From JBIYSM02 sp044759095 (GTDB taxonomy: Bacteria; Bacillota; Bacilli; Brevibacillales; Brevibacillaceae): 49,712 bases of DNA. Shown piece by piece: positions 7,730 to 16,037 of the stretch. Location of the stretch: the NCBI RefSeq assembly GCF_044759095.2, contig NZ_JBIYSM020000035.1:1-49712 (forward strand), written 5' to 3'. Every line of letters starts with the position of its first letter. The stretch's first letter is position 1. A model generated the notes under the pieces. That model was given only the letters and a program-made list of their open reading frames with translations, searched no databases and was not told the DNA's origin. Position numbers and translations under genes: made by a program.

Positions 7730-8704
7730 TCACCTCGCCAGCCATTTTGCCACGTCTTTGGCATGGTACGTGATAATCAGATCGGCACCGGCCCGCTTGA
7801 AGCCGACCAGCGTTTCCATCACGATTTGCTCTTCGTTGATCCAACCTTGCGCTGCCGCCGCTTTCACCATGGAGTACTCGGCGCTTACGTTGTACACCAC
7901 GATCGGCAGGTCAAAGTTCTCACGCAACCGCAGCACCATGTCCATGTAGGCCAGGCCGGGCTTCACCATCAGGAAGTCGGCACCCTGCAGAACGTCAGCA
8001 GCCGCTTCGCGCAATCCTTCGCGCGCGTTTGCCGGATCCATCTGATAGGTCTTGCGGTCACCCGACTTCGGTGCAGAGTGCGCCGCATCGCGGAAAGGAC
8101 CGTAGTATGCGGAAGCGTATTTCACTGCATAGGACATGATGGGCACATTCACGAATCCCGCTTCGTCCAGTGCCTCGCGAATCGCGCCCACAAAACCGTC
8201 CATCATGTTGGAGGGAGCGATGATGTCTGCACCAGCCTTGGCCTGGGAGACGGCGGTTTGCGCCAGCAGCTTCAGCGTCTCGTCATTCACGACGTCGCCT
8301 TCGTGCAATACCCCGCAGTGACCGTGATCGGTGTACTGGCACAAACAGGTGTCAGCGATCACCACCAGCTCCGGATGGGTTTCCTTGATCTGGCGGATGG
8401 CTTGCTGCACGATGCCGTTTTCCGCATACGCTTCGGAACCACAGGCGTCCTTGTGTTCCGGTACACCGAACACCAGAACGGACTGAATGCCCAGCTCCGC
8501 TACTTCTTTCAACTCCGCCTGCAGCTGGTCGAGGGAGAAATGGTACACTCCCGGCATGGACGGAATCTCTTCTTTTACCCCCGTACCCTCAACGACAAAC
8601 AGCGGATAAATCAAATCTTCCAGACGAACGTGATGCTCCCGGACAAGATTGCGCATCGCCGCGCTGGTGCGCAGGCGGCGGTGACGATCAAACGTTACTG
8701 CCAT
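7730..8704 (-). CDS. hemB: Delta-aminolevulinic acid dehydratase (porphobilinogen synthase)
   Basis: 324 aa. Condenses two 5-aminolevulinates into porphobilinogen. The zinc-binding cysteine cluster DTCLCQYTDHGHCG is intact. The two active-site lysines are in YAVKYAS and FLMVKPG. DIIAPSNMMDG and the Asp/Arg-rich GPFRDAAHS segment are also typical. Its start overlaps the end of hemD by 17 bp, consistent with one transcript. Confidence 0.97.
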   Translation of the reverse strand: MAVTFDRHRRLRTSAAMRNLVREHHVRLEDLIYPLFVVEGTGVKEEIPSMPGVYHFSLDQLQAELKEVAELGIQSVLVFGVPEHKDACGSEAYAENGIVQQAIRQIKETHPELVVIADTCLCQYTDHGHCGVLHEGDVVNDETLKLLAQTAVSQAKAGADIIAPSNMMDGFVGAIREALDEAGFVNVPIMSYAVKYASAYYGPFRDAAHSAPKSGDRKTYQMDPANAREGLREAAADVLQGADFLMVKPGLAYMDMVLRLRENFDLPIVVYNVSAEYSMVKAAAAQGWINEEQIVMETLVGFKRAGADLIITYHAKDVAKWLAR

Positions 8705-9488
8705 GTGAATCCCCTCCCTGTATGGATAACAAAGCGTTCACCAGACCCTCCACGGTAAACTGTTCGGCCACGACATGAACCTTTAGCCCCAGTTGGGCGG
8801 CCGTCTCGGCGGTAATCGGTCCGATGCAGGCGATCAGCACGCCCTCCAGCAGGGCGGGAAGGCCGTACGGTTCCATCACCTGAACAAAGTGTTTCACTGT
8901 AGATGAGCTAGTAAACGCGATTGCGTAAATCGCATTGCTTTTCAGCATTTCAGCGGCTTCTGCCGCATTTTCGCCGTCGATCACAGTGTCGTAGGCGTCT
9001 ACCTCCGTCACGTACAGTCCCAATCGGCTCAGCTCTTCAGGCAGCGTCTTTCGCGCAATGTCAGCGCGGGGCAGGAGAACCGTCTCACCCGCTTTCAGCC
9101 GACCGCGCAGGCTGCCCAAGAGACCTTCCGCGACGAACTCGGCGGGAAGCACACTGACCGTAAGACCGTTTTCCCGAAGAACAGCCGCTGTCCTTGGCCC
9201 AACTGCCGCAAGCCTGGCTGTAAGCCGGCTCCGCTTGATCCCCAACTCATCCATCCGCTTAAGAAAAAAACGGACACCGTTTGGACTGGTGAACATTACC
9301 CAGTCAAACGTCTCGATCCGGTTGAGCGCTTCGTCGAGCGGGCCGCTGTTGCGCGGCGGAACCATTTTGATCAGCGGAAAGGCGTATGTTTCACCCCCCA
9401 GGCTTTCGATCAGCTCCGCCAGTTCGCGCACCTGGCTGCGGGAGCGCGTGACCATTACCCGCTTGCCTGAGAGCGGTTTCTCACTCAC
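8688..9488 (-). CDS. hemD: Uroporphyrinogen-III synthase
   Basis: 266 aa. Closes and inverts ring D of hydroxymethylbilane to give uroporphyrinogen III. The family is poorly conserved, but KRVMVTRSRSQ at the start, FTSPNGVRFF in the first lobe, TVKHF in the second and IACIGPITAETA are characteristic. Position between hemC (ATGA overlap at 9488–9485) and hemB supports the call. Confidence 0.93.
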   Translation of the reverse strand: MSEKPLSGKRVMVTRSRSQVRELAELIESLGGETYAFPLIKMVPPRNSGPLDEALNRIETFDWVMFTSPNGVRFFLKRMDELGIKRSRLTARLAAVGPRTAAVLRENGLTVSVLPAEFVAEGLLGSLRGRLKAGETVLLPRADIARKTLPEELSRLGLYVTEVDAYDTVIDGENAAEAAEMLKSNAIYAIAFTSSSTVKHFVQVMEPYGLPALLEGVLIACIGPITAETAAQLGLKVHVVAEQFTVEGLVNALLSIQGGDSHGSNV

Positions 9489-10423
9489 GCCTGATTCTCC
9501 TTCAGGACCTTGGACAGTACGTCGTCTGCCCCTTTGGCAAGCAGCTGCTCAGCGAGGTCCCGCCCCAGCGCGATCGGATCCGTACCGGAGGCCGTGTGCT
9601 TGAATACACGGGAACCATCCGGTGCGGCCACGAGACCTGTCAAGGTAATGACCGGCTTGGCACCGGATTCGTCTATCGTAGCGTAGGCCCCAATCGGCAC
9701 CTGGCAGCCTCCCTGCAGCTTGTGCAGGAAACTGCGTTCCGCCGTAACCGCCAGGCGGGTCGGCGCATGATCGAACTTCTTCAAGAGCGCCAGCATCTCT
9801 TCGTCATCAGCCCGGCACTCGATGGCCAGTGCTCCCTGACCGACAGCGGGCACGCTGATTTCCACCGGCAAGTACTGGCTGATCGTCCCGTTCCAGTTTA
9901 CCCGCTCCAGCCCGGCTGCAGCCAGTACGATGGCGTCAAAGTTGCCCTCGTTCAGCTTGCGGACGCGGGTATCGATGTTGCCGCGCAGCGATTCGATCTG
10001 GATGTCGGGCCGATAGGCAAGCAGCTGAGAGGAACGGCGCAAGCTGCTGGTGCCTACCAGGGCGCCCTGGGGCAGTTCCTCCAGCGTTTTCCCCTCTTTT
10101 GAGAGCAGGACGTCGCGAGGATCGACGCGCTTCGGTATCGCCCCGATAACCAGTCCCTCCGGAAGCTCTGCCGGCATATCCTTCAGGCTGTGTACCGCCA
10201 GATCGGTTTCCTTGTCCAGAAGAGACTGTTCGATTTCCTTTACAAAAAGTCCTTTTCCGCCTACCTTCGAGAGCGTGACATCAAGAATCCGGTCTCCCTT
10301 CGTCACGATTTCGCGCAGTTCAAAGGTTGCGTCAGGGTCCAATGCTTTCAGTTGATCGACGACCCATTGGGTCTGGGTCAGCGCCAGCATGCTTCGGCGC
10401 GTTCCCACTTTCCAGTGTTTCAT
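9485..10423 (-). CDS. hemC: Porphobilinogen deaminase (hydroxymethylbilane synthase)
   Basis: 312 aa from the ATG at 10423, which has AGGAGG six bases upstream; the longer open frame running into hemX is rejected. Polymerises four porphobilinogens on a dipyrromethane cofactor. Signatures: GTRRSMLALTQTQ, HSLKDMPAELPEG, GTSSLRR, NIDTRVRKL and the cofactor-attachment cysteine in LQGGCQVPIGAYA. 20 bp after hemX and overlapping hemD. Confidence 0.97.
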   Translation of the reverse strand: MKHWKVGTRRSMLALTQTQWVVDQLKALDPDATFELREIVTKGDRILDVTLSKVGGKGLFVKEIEQSLLDKETDLAVHSLKDMPAELPEGLVIGAIPKRVDPRDVLLSKEGKTLEELPQGALVGTSSLRRSSQLLAYRPDIQIESLRGNIDTRVRKLNEGNFDAIVLAAAGLERVNWNGTISQYLPVEISVPAVGQGALAIECRADDEEMLALLKKFDHAPTRLAVTAERSFLHKLQGGCQVPIGAYATIDESGAKPVITLTGLVAAPDGSRVFKHTASGTDPIALGRDLAEQLLAKGADDVLSKVLKENQA

Positions 10424-10443
10424 GATGGCCTCCTGTTCCGTGG

Positions 10444-11262
10444 TTACAACCACCGGTGAAAACTTGACGTATCTGTCGCCAAGAAGTTGATGAGAAGCAG
10501 GGCAAATGCGATCAGGTTGTACAACGCGAGCTTGCGCATATGCCAGGTGTCGCTGAAGCGTTTGTACAGCCAATAGGAGTAAGCGAAAAGAACGAGCAGG
10601 GACAGCCCGACCTTGGCATCGATCCAGAATTCTCCCGGAAGTACCAGACGGCCCCAGATGATCCCGAGAATGATGGCCAGAAGCAGCATGGGCACCCCCA
10701 GCATGTTCATGTGATAGGCGTAGGTCTCCAGTCGTTCAAGGCTCGGCAGGCGCTGCAGGAGCGGGGTCCATCGCTTTTTCTTCAGCATCTTATGCTGCAA
10801 GAGATACATGGCGGAAAAAATCATGGACAAGGAAAAGGCCCCGTAGCTGACAATGGCCAGCGTAATATGGATGAACAACAGCTCGGACGTGAGCGTTTCC
10901 GGTACGGCTGCCGTTGGCGTCTCCGGCAAAAACATCGACAGGGTCAGCACGACGAATCCAATCACATTGGTGAAGAAAATAAGTAAATCTATTCGAAAAA
11001 AATAGTTGATGACAAGCGATAGACTTACGAGTACCCACGAATAAAAAAAGAGCGTCTCAAACAGCGTTATGACGGGAAAATATGCTTTCTCGGCCATCTG
11101 TGAGACAAAAAAAGCGGTTTGCAGCGCCCAAACGACAGCAAGCAACCCAAAAGCCAAGCGATTGACTTTCCGGTTGCTTTGCAAGAAGTCGTTGAAATAG
11201 AAGAGAACACTTGCTGCGTAGAGAAAGATCGTCAAGTCGTAGATCCATCTCGTGTCGGCCAT
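10444..11262 (-). CDS. hemX: HemX/CcsA-like cytochrome assembly membrane protein
   Basis: 272 aa integral membrane protein with about eight hydrophobic segments. It belongs to the CcsA/CcmC-like cytochrome c assembly family; the conserved histidines lie in FIHITLAIVSYGAF and YAYHMNMLG. In B. subtilis HemX lowers the level of glutamyl-tRNA reductase; that role is known from the family, not shown here. It sits 24 bp after hemA. Ribosome site GAGAGGAGAGAG. Confidence 0.92.
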   Translation of the reverse strand: MADTRWIYDLTIFLYAASVLFYFNDFLQSNRKVNRLAFGLLAVVWALQTAFFVSQMAEKAYFPVITLFETLFFYSWVLVSLSLVINYFFRIDLLIFFTNVIGFVVLTLSMFLPETPTAAVPETLTSELLFIHITLAIVSYGAFSLSMIFSAMYLLQHKMLKKKRWTPLLQRLPSLERLETYAYHMNMLGVPMLLLAIILGIIWGRLVLPGEFWIDAKVGLSLLVLFAYSYWLYKRFSDTWHMRKLALYNLIAFALLLINFLATDTSSFHRWL

Positions 11263-11286
11263 GTACTCTCTCCTCTCTTTCTTTTA

Positions 11287-12657
11287 TCAGTTTCCCTGCC
11301 CGATTCTTTGAGGCATCAGGACCTGCTCACGATCGGACAGGTGTTTTTTTTTCTCTGCCTCCCAGTTCGCTTCCTGCTCGTTTCTCTTCAGGATCTCCTC
11401 AAGCGCGAAGATGGTGGAAAACGTCTCCAGCACCTCGTCTCCATCCTTTTTCGCTGCCAATTCTTTCAATCGAACAACGGGCTCGTGTAACAACTGATTG
11501 ATAATGCCTTTGGTATGCTTCCGAATGATGTGCAGTTCCCGTTCAGTCAGATTGGGCAGCTTGTTCTCCATCTTGCGCATGGCGTCGTTGTGGATGGCGA
11601 GGGCTTTTTCCCGCAAGGCGGCAATGAGCGGACCGACCCCGAGTGTCTGGTACCAGGTGGTAAATGCCACGATTTCCTCGCGAATCATGCCTTCGAGACG
11701 CTCCGCCTCTTTGGAACGTTCTGCCAGGTTGCTGGCCACAATGCCTTCCAGATCATCGATGTCGTAGAGATACACGTTGTCCAGGTCGTGAATGTTCGGA
11801 TCGAGGTCGCGCGGTACCGCGATGTCGATCATAAACAGCGGCCGATGTTTCCGCTGTTTCATGATCGGCTTGAGTTGTTCCTTGGTAATGACATAGCCCG
11901 TCGCACCCGTAGAACTGATGACGATGTCTGCTGTGAGCAGCGCCTGGGGCAGCTGCTCCATCGTACAGGCGTCCCCTTGAAACTTCTCAGCCAGGAGCTG
12001 GGCCCGTTCCAGTGTGCGGTTCGCTACACGCACGCGCGAGGAACCGTTTGTGTGCAGATGCTTGGCGGTCAGCTCACTCATCTTGCCTGCGCCCACAATC
12101 AGCACTTCCTTGCCGTCAAAGGAACCGAAGATCTTTTTCCCCAGTTCCACCGCCGCGTAGCTGACGGATACGGCGTTTTGTCCGATCCCCGTCTCGGTAT
12201 GAGCCCGTTTCGCAAATGTAATCGCCTGCTTAAACAGCGTGTTAAACACCGTTCCGGTCGTCTCGTGCTGCTGAGCAAGCAAAAACGCGTCCCGAACCTG
12301 ACCGAGAATTTGCGTCTCCCCCATCACCATGGAGTCGAGACCGCAGGTGACACGGAACAGGTGTTCAATTGCCGCTTCGTTTTCCTTTACGTACAGGTGG
12401 TTCTGAAACTCATCCTTGTCCACGCCGAACCATCCAGACAGGAAGTTACGTGTTTCAAAACGGCCAGCCATCAGCTGGTCGCAAACAACGTAAATTTCCG
12501 TGCGGTTGCAGGTGCCGATAATGATACATTCGGCAATGCTCTTCGTCTGGGAGAGGAGATGAAGAGCCCGAGCCGTGCTGTCGTCGCTGAAAGTAAACTT
12601 TTCGCGAATTTCGACAGGTGCCGTTTTGTAGTTGAGACCCAGCAAAAGGATATCCAT
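11287..12657 (-). CDS. hemA: Glutamyl-tRNA reductase
   Basis: 456 aa. First committed step of C5 tetrapyrrole synthesis: NADPH-dependent reduction of glutamyl-tRNA(Glu). The catalytic cysteine is in GTCNRTEIYVV; GLDSMVMGETQILGQV and the nucleotide-binding VGAGKMSELTAKHL are intact. The C-terminal dimerisation helix region follows. First gene of the hem operon, with GGGAGG before the ATG. A TATAAT-like box lies at 12712–12707 on the minus strand, inside an AT-rich stretch ~50 bp upstream. A partial resemblance to a PerR half-site was noted but is weak. Confidence 0.97.
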   Translation of the reverse strand: MDILLLGLNYKTAPVEIREKFTFSDDSTARALHLLSQTKSIAECIIIGTCNRTEIYVVCDQLMAGRFETRNFLSGWFGVDKDEFQNHLYVKENEAAIEHLFRVTCGLDSMVMGETQILGQVRDAFLLAQQHETTGTVFNTLFKQAITFAKRAHTETGIGQNAVSVSYAAVELGKKIFGSFDGKEVLIVGAGKMSELTAKHLHTNGSSRVRVANRTLERAQLLAEKFQGDACTMEQLPQALLTADIVISSTGATGYVITKEQLKPIMKQRKHRPLFMIDIAVPRDLDPNIHDLDNVYLYDIDDLEGIVASNLAERSKEAERLEGMIREEIVAFTTWYQTLGVGPLIAALREKALAIHNDAMRKMENKLPNLTERELHIIRKHTKGIINQLLHEPVVRLKELAAKKDGDEVLETFSTIFALEEILKRNEQEANWEAEKKKHLSDREQVLMPQRIGQGN

Positions 12658-12889
12658 AACGTCCTCCCAGAATCGCGTGCAATGACTCTATCTAAAATGC
12701 ACTATTATTATAACATTATGTCCTCAAACCACCAGTTTAAAATGTGAAAAGTTTATTAACGGAGCGCACTTTCGACCCGTCTCGATCTCGATGTTTTTTC
12801 CTTGCTTTCTGGATCCGAATGGCTTATGATGCTGGGAAGATTACCAACTGGAGAAAAAGGGAACCATCCGGGAGGAGAGAGAATACCAA

Positions 12890-13831
12890 TTGAAAAAGCA
12901 ATGGTTCGCCGATGCCACCTTGTTTTTGGTCGCCTTCATCTGGGGAGCTACCTTTTTGGTGGTTCAGAAGGCAATCGCCGAGCTGCCGCCCAACACCTTC
13001 AACGCGGTGCGCTTTTCCATCGCCACCGTTTTTTTGCTGTTGGTTCTGGTCCTGGCAGCCCGGGAGCAGTTGAAGCAGTTCACCCTGCCTCTCGTAAGGG
13101 CGGGCGTCATCATCGGGTTCTGGCTTTGTCTCGGTTACGCCCTGCAAACCGTGGGTCTGTTGTACACGACACCGTCGAAAGCAGGATTCATTACCGGTCT
13201 GGCCGTCGTACTCGTACCGCTCTTATCCCTGCTCTTTTTGCAGGACAGGGTAAAGCCTGCGGCCATTGTCGGCGTGCTGCTGGCTGCCTTCGGACTGTAT
13301 CTGTTGACGCTGAATCAATCCTTGTCACTTAACCTGGGGGACATGCTCGTGTTGGGCTGCGCGATCTCTTTTGCGCTTCAGATCGTGATCACCGGCAAAT
13401 ACGCTCCGGTGTATCCGGCGCTTCCGCTGGCCATCGTACAGCTGGCGACGGTAGCCGTAATGAGCTTTGGCTACGCCGTATTGTTTGAAGATTGGCAGCG
13501 CGCGTTTACTCCAACGGTACTGCTAGCGCCTGAAGTGGCCTGGGGATTGTTTATCACCTCGATTTTTGCCACTGCCCTCGCGTTTTTTGCACAAACTGCA
13601 TTCCAAAAGTACACCAGCTCTACACGCGTTGCTCTCATCTTCGCACTGGAGCCGGTCTTCGCCGCCCTCACTTCGTACATCTGGATTCACGAGATATTGA
13701 CAGTCCGTCAGCTGCTAGGCTGTCTCCTGATTTTCTCCGGGATGATTTTGGCAGAGCTGCCGATTCAAGCCTGGTGGAATTCATGGCGCAAAAAACGGCC
13801 CAATCAGAGCAAAAACCAGGAGTCGGCGTAA
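12890..13831 (+). CDS. DMT-superfamily (EamA) transporter
   Basis: 313 aa, TTG start at 12890 chosen because GGAGGAG lies ten bases upstream. Ten hydrophobic segments arranged as two EamA repeats, the first beginning LFLVAFIWGATFLVVQ and the second around LGDMLVLGCAISFALQ. Near the end are FALEPVFAALTSY and a positively charged tail (RKKRPNQ). The family exports or imports small metabolites such as amino acids; the substrate cannot be inferred. It stands alone on the plus strand, divergent from hemA, with a strong terminator. Confidence 0.9.
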   Translation: MKKQWFADATLFLVAFIWGATFLVVQKAIAELPPNTFNAVRFSIATVFLLLVLVLAAREQLKQFTLPLVRAGVIIGFWLCLGYALQTVGLLYTTPSKAGFITGLAVVLVPLLSLLFLQDRVKPAAIVGVLLAAFGLYLLTLNQSLSLNLGDMLVLGCAISFALQIVITGKYAPVYPALPLAIVQLATVAVMSFGYAVLFEDWQRAFTPTVLLAPEVAWGLFITSIFATALAFFAQTAFQKYTSSTRVALIFALEPVFAALTSYIWIHEILTVRQLLGCLLIFSGMILAELPIQAWWNSWRKKRPNQSKNQESA

Positions 13832-13846
13832 ACAGGAAAAACAGGA

Positions 13847-13886
13847 AAGCGGCATGCCCCTCTGGTTGGGCAAGCCGCTTTTTTTG
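13847..13886 (+). terminator. Intrinsic terminator of the DMT transporter gene
   Basis: Long stem AAGCGGC-a-TGCCC (13847–13859) / GGGCA-a-GCCGCTT (13868–13880), followed by seven T. Repeat copy C starts five bases after the T-run. Confidence 0.9.
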
Positions 13887-13890
13887 ATTC

Positions 13891-13998
13891 GTGTATAAGA
13901 ATTTATAAATTTGGACATCCCATACAGCCGCTAGAAAAGTGTTCGAGGCCCCGCCCGGCGAAGAAGGGGACCCCACTCGGCACAGCGATAGCTAACGT
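13891..13998 (-). repeat. Dispersed structured repeat, copy C
   Basis: Inverted relative to copies A, B and D. On the minus strand it reads CGTTAGCTATCGCTGTG, then CCGAGTGGGGTCCCC, TTCGCCGGGCGGGGCC, TTTTCTAGCGGCTGTA and the tip TTATAAATTCTTATACAC. It is nearly identical to copy A over this span, but the left half of the first stem is missing where it meets the end of the GH84 gene. It begins just beyond the T-run of the DMT transporter terminator. Confidence 0.8.
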
Positions 13999-14011
13999 GC
14001 ACCTGACCGAC

Positions 14012-15364
14012 TTACCGTGCTTTCTGCACCTCTTGCAGCACGGCGTCCACGAACAGCTTCATGACATTGCCGCACACTTTTTGCGGCAAGCGCTCCGTCC
14101 GCTTCAACAGCTGCTTGAGCCGAATCAGGTGGAAAACAGCCTGTGCCGTCCGTCCGCGCACGCCTTCTTCGATTAGCGACGCTGCCGATTGCCCTACTTT
14201 GGCCCAAAGCAGGTACTTCTCCAGCCAGCCGCGGATTTCTGCGGCCAGCTTGCGATTTTTCATCCGTGTCATCAGGTAGCCTGCCGTCTGCTCCATTTCA
14301 GTGAAGAGCGATTTTAACTGGCTGACAGCCTTGCGCTGATTGCCGTGCAGGAAGTGAAACCGGAACTCCTGAAAGGCCTCAAGCAGCTGCGGGGACTCCT
14401 GTTCGTTTAAAAATGAGCTTTGGACGTTGTCGGCGAAGCGGAGAAAGTGGGGGGAATCGGCTGTCCCGGCCACTTCTTCCACCGCCTTTTGCCACGAGGC
14501 CACAGGGTCATAGCCTTCCGGGTCACGCAGGTAATCGGCAATGGTAATGAGCGGGATCTTGGAGCTTTCCACGTACTCCATCGCATTGGCAACGTATCCC
14601 GCCGCATGCTGGTACAGGTGCCGATCGCGATGAAGCAGCGGCCCGATGTGCAGTTCGTTTGCCATCGCCAGATCGTTCACCGGATAGTTGTCCCAATAGA
14701 GAGGCCGATGCCCGGTGTACTCGTAAAAACGAACGGCATCCCCCTCTGTGAGAAAGGGTGAACAGACAAAACGACCTGTCCAGAACAGATGGATTTCCGG
14801 CGGAAGCTGTCTGCCCAAATAGGTAATGTACGGTTCATTCCCGAGTCCGTTGTACACCGTCGGACAGATGATCAGGCTGACCTCTTCCCCCCAGCCCTGC
14901 AGCACCTCCCACGCCTTCAGGGTCGTCGCCGCATGGGCTTCGGCCAGATGTGCAAAACGGACGCGGTCTTCGGCGTGCAAAAGCTGCTGGGGAATATCAT
15001 CAAACAGCAGACCGAATTTCCGCACACCTTGCTCATACATCTGCCGGTATTTGTCCATCATCCGGTCAAAGTGGCTGGTGCTGCTGTATTCCATGTTCAA
15101 ACCAGGACTGAGACAGTAGATAAAGTCGACTCCCTGTTCCCGGGATTCCCGAATCAGGTCTGCAATGTCGGTTAGCGCTCTCTCCGGATGAGGCTCCTGC
15201 CAGCGCTCCCGCAAATAGGGGTCGTCCTTGGGAGAATAAAAGTAGGCGTTGAAGCCATGCCGCTTGAGAAAGGCGATCATATCAATCCGCTCAGCGTGGG
15301 CCCAAGGAGTTCCGTAAAACCCTTCGATTACGCCTCGTATGGAAAAGTACTCGTATGGTTTCAA
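14012..15364 (-). CDS. GH84-family beta-N-acetylglucosaminidase (O-GlcNAcase/hyaluronidase type)
   Basis: 450 aa from a TTG at 15364 with GAGAGGGGG upstream; an open frame starting 66 bp earlier would overlap engB. The N-terminal catalytic barrel shows the GH84 hallmarks RGVIEGFYGTPW (10–21), YSPKDDPYLRERWQEP and the adjacent catalytic aspartates in GLLFDDIP (D122, D123). The C-terminal ~150 residues are helical. Family enzymes remove beta-linked GlcNAc by substrate-assisted catalysis. No signal peptide, so it would act inside the cell, perhaps on imported glycans or wall fragments. The gene interrupts the usual engB–hemA adjacency; it lies 28 bp after engB. Confidence 0.88.
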   Translation of the reverse strand: MKPYEYFSIRGVIEGFYGTPWAHAERIDMIAFLKRHGFNAYFYSPKDDPYLRERWQEPHPERALTDIADLIRESREQGVDFIYCLSPGLNMEYSSTSHFDRMMDKYRQMYEQGVRKFGLLFDDIPQQLLHAEDRVRFAHLAEAHAATTLKAWEVLQGWGEEVSLIICPTVYNGLGNEPYITYLGRQLPPEIHLFWTGRFVCSPFLTEGDAVRFYEYTGHRPLYWDNYPVNDLAMANELHIGPLLHRDRHLYQHAAGYVANAMEYVESSKIPLITIADYLRDPEGYDPVASWQKAVEEVAGTADSPHFLRFADNVQSSFLNEQESPQLLEAFQEFRFHFLHGNQRKAVSQLKSLFTEMEQTAGYLMTRMKNRKLAAEIRGWLEKYLLWAKVGQSAASLIEEGVRGRTAQAVFHLIRLKQLLKRTERLPQKVCGNVMKLFVDAVLQEVQKAR

Positions 15365-15392
15365 CGTGGTTCCCCCTCTCCCCGTCCCATAT

Positions 15393-16037
15393 CTATTCCT
15401 GTCCCGCTGTCTTTTCAGCCGCTGTTTCACTGGCAGGGATTGCGTCTTCTTGCTCCTTCAGACGCCGCATGATTTCGGCCCACAATTCCTCCTTGCCCTG
15501 CCCTGTCTCTGAAGAAAAGACGATGATGGTGTCGGTGTCCCGGAGCTTCAGCTGGTCCCGAATCACTTTGGTGTGCGCTTGCCATCTGCCGCGGGCTATT
15601 TTGTCCCCTTTTGTTGCCACCACAACAGTCGGGATCCCGATTTGCTTGCACCAGTCGTACATGGCGATGTCATCCTTGCTGGGAGCATGCCGAATGTCAA
15701 CGAGCTGGATGATAAAGCGCAGTTCCTCTCGCTTCGACAGATAGGTTTGAATCATCTTGCCCCACTGCTCTTTGATCGACTTGGCTACCTTGGCGTAGCC
15801 GTAGCCGGGGAAGTCGACGAAGTAGAGCTGGTTGTTGACACGGAAGTAATTGAGCGTTTGCGTTTTTCCCGGTCGGGAACTGGTTCTGGCGAGCGATTTG
15901 CGGTTCATCATTTTATTGAGCAATGAGGATTTTCCGACATTGGAGCGACCTACCAAAGCGATCTCGGGTAGGCCGTCGGTCGGATACTGTTTCGGTGCAA
16001 CTGCACTAATGACGAACTCAGCGGACGTTATTTTCAT
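15393..16037 (-). CDS. engB: Ribosome biogenesis GTP-binding protein EngB/YsxC
   Basis: 214 aa. Essential GTPase of the TrmE-Era-EngA family, needed for late 50S subunit assembly. G1 GRSNVGKSSL, G3 DFPGYG and G4 ATKGDK are all present, with the typical KITSAEFVISA N-terminus. The C-terminal tail is Ala/Glu-rich. Its start overlaps the end of lonA by 20 bp, as in B. subtilis where the pair is also adjacent. Confidence 0.96.
   Translation of the reverse strand: MKITSAEFVISAVAPKQYPTDGLPEIALVGRSNVGKSSLLNKMMNRKSLARTSSRPGKTQTLNYFRVNNQLYFVDFPGYGYAKVAKSIKEQWGKMIQTYLSKREELRFIIQLVDIRHAPSKDDIAMYDWCKQIGIPTVVVATKGDKIARGRWQAHTKVIRDQLKLRDTDTIIVFSSETGQGKEELWAEIMRRLKEQEDAIPASETAAEKTAGQE

Noticed and set aside
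12660..12760. PerR box at the hemA promoter
   Set aside because: Only one half-site resembles TTATAAT; the second half does not match.
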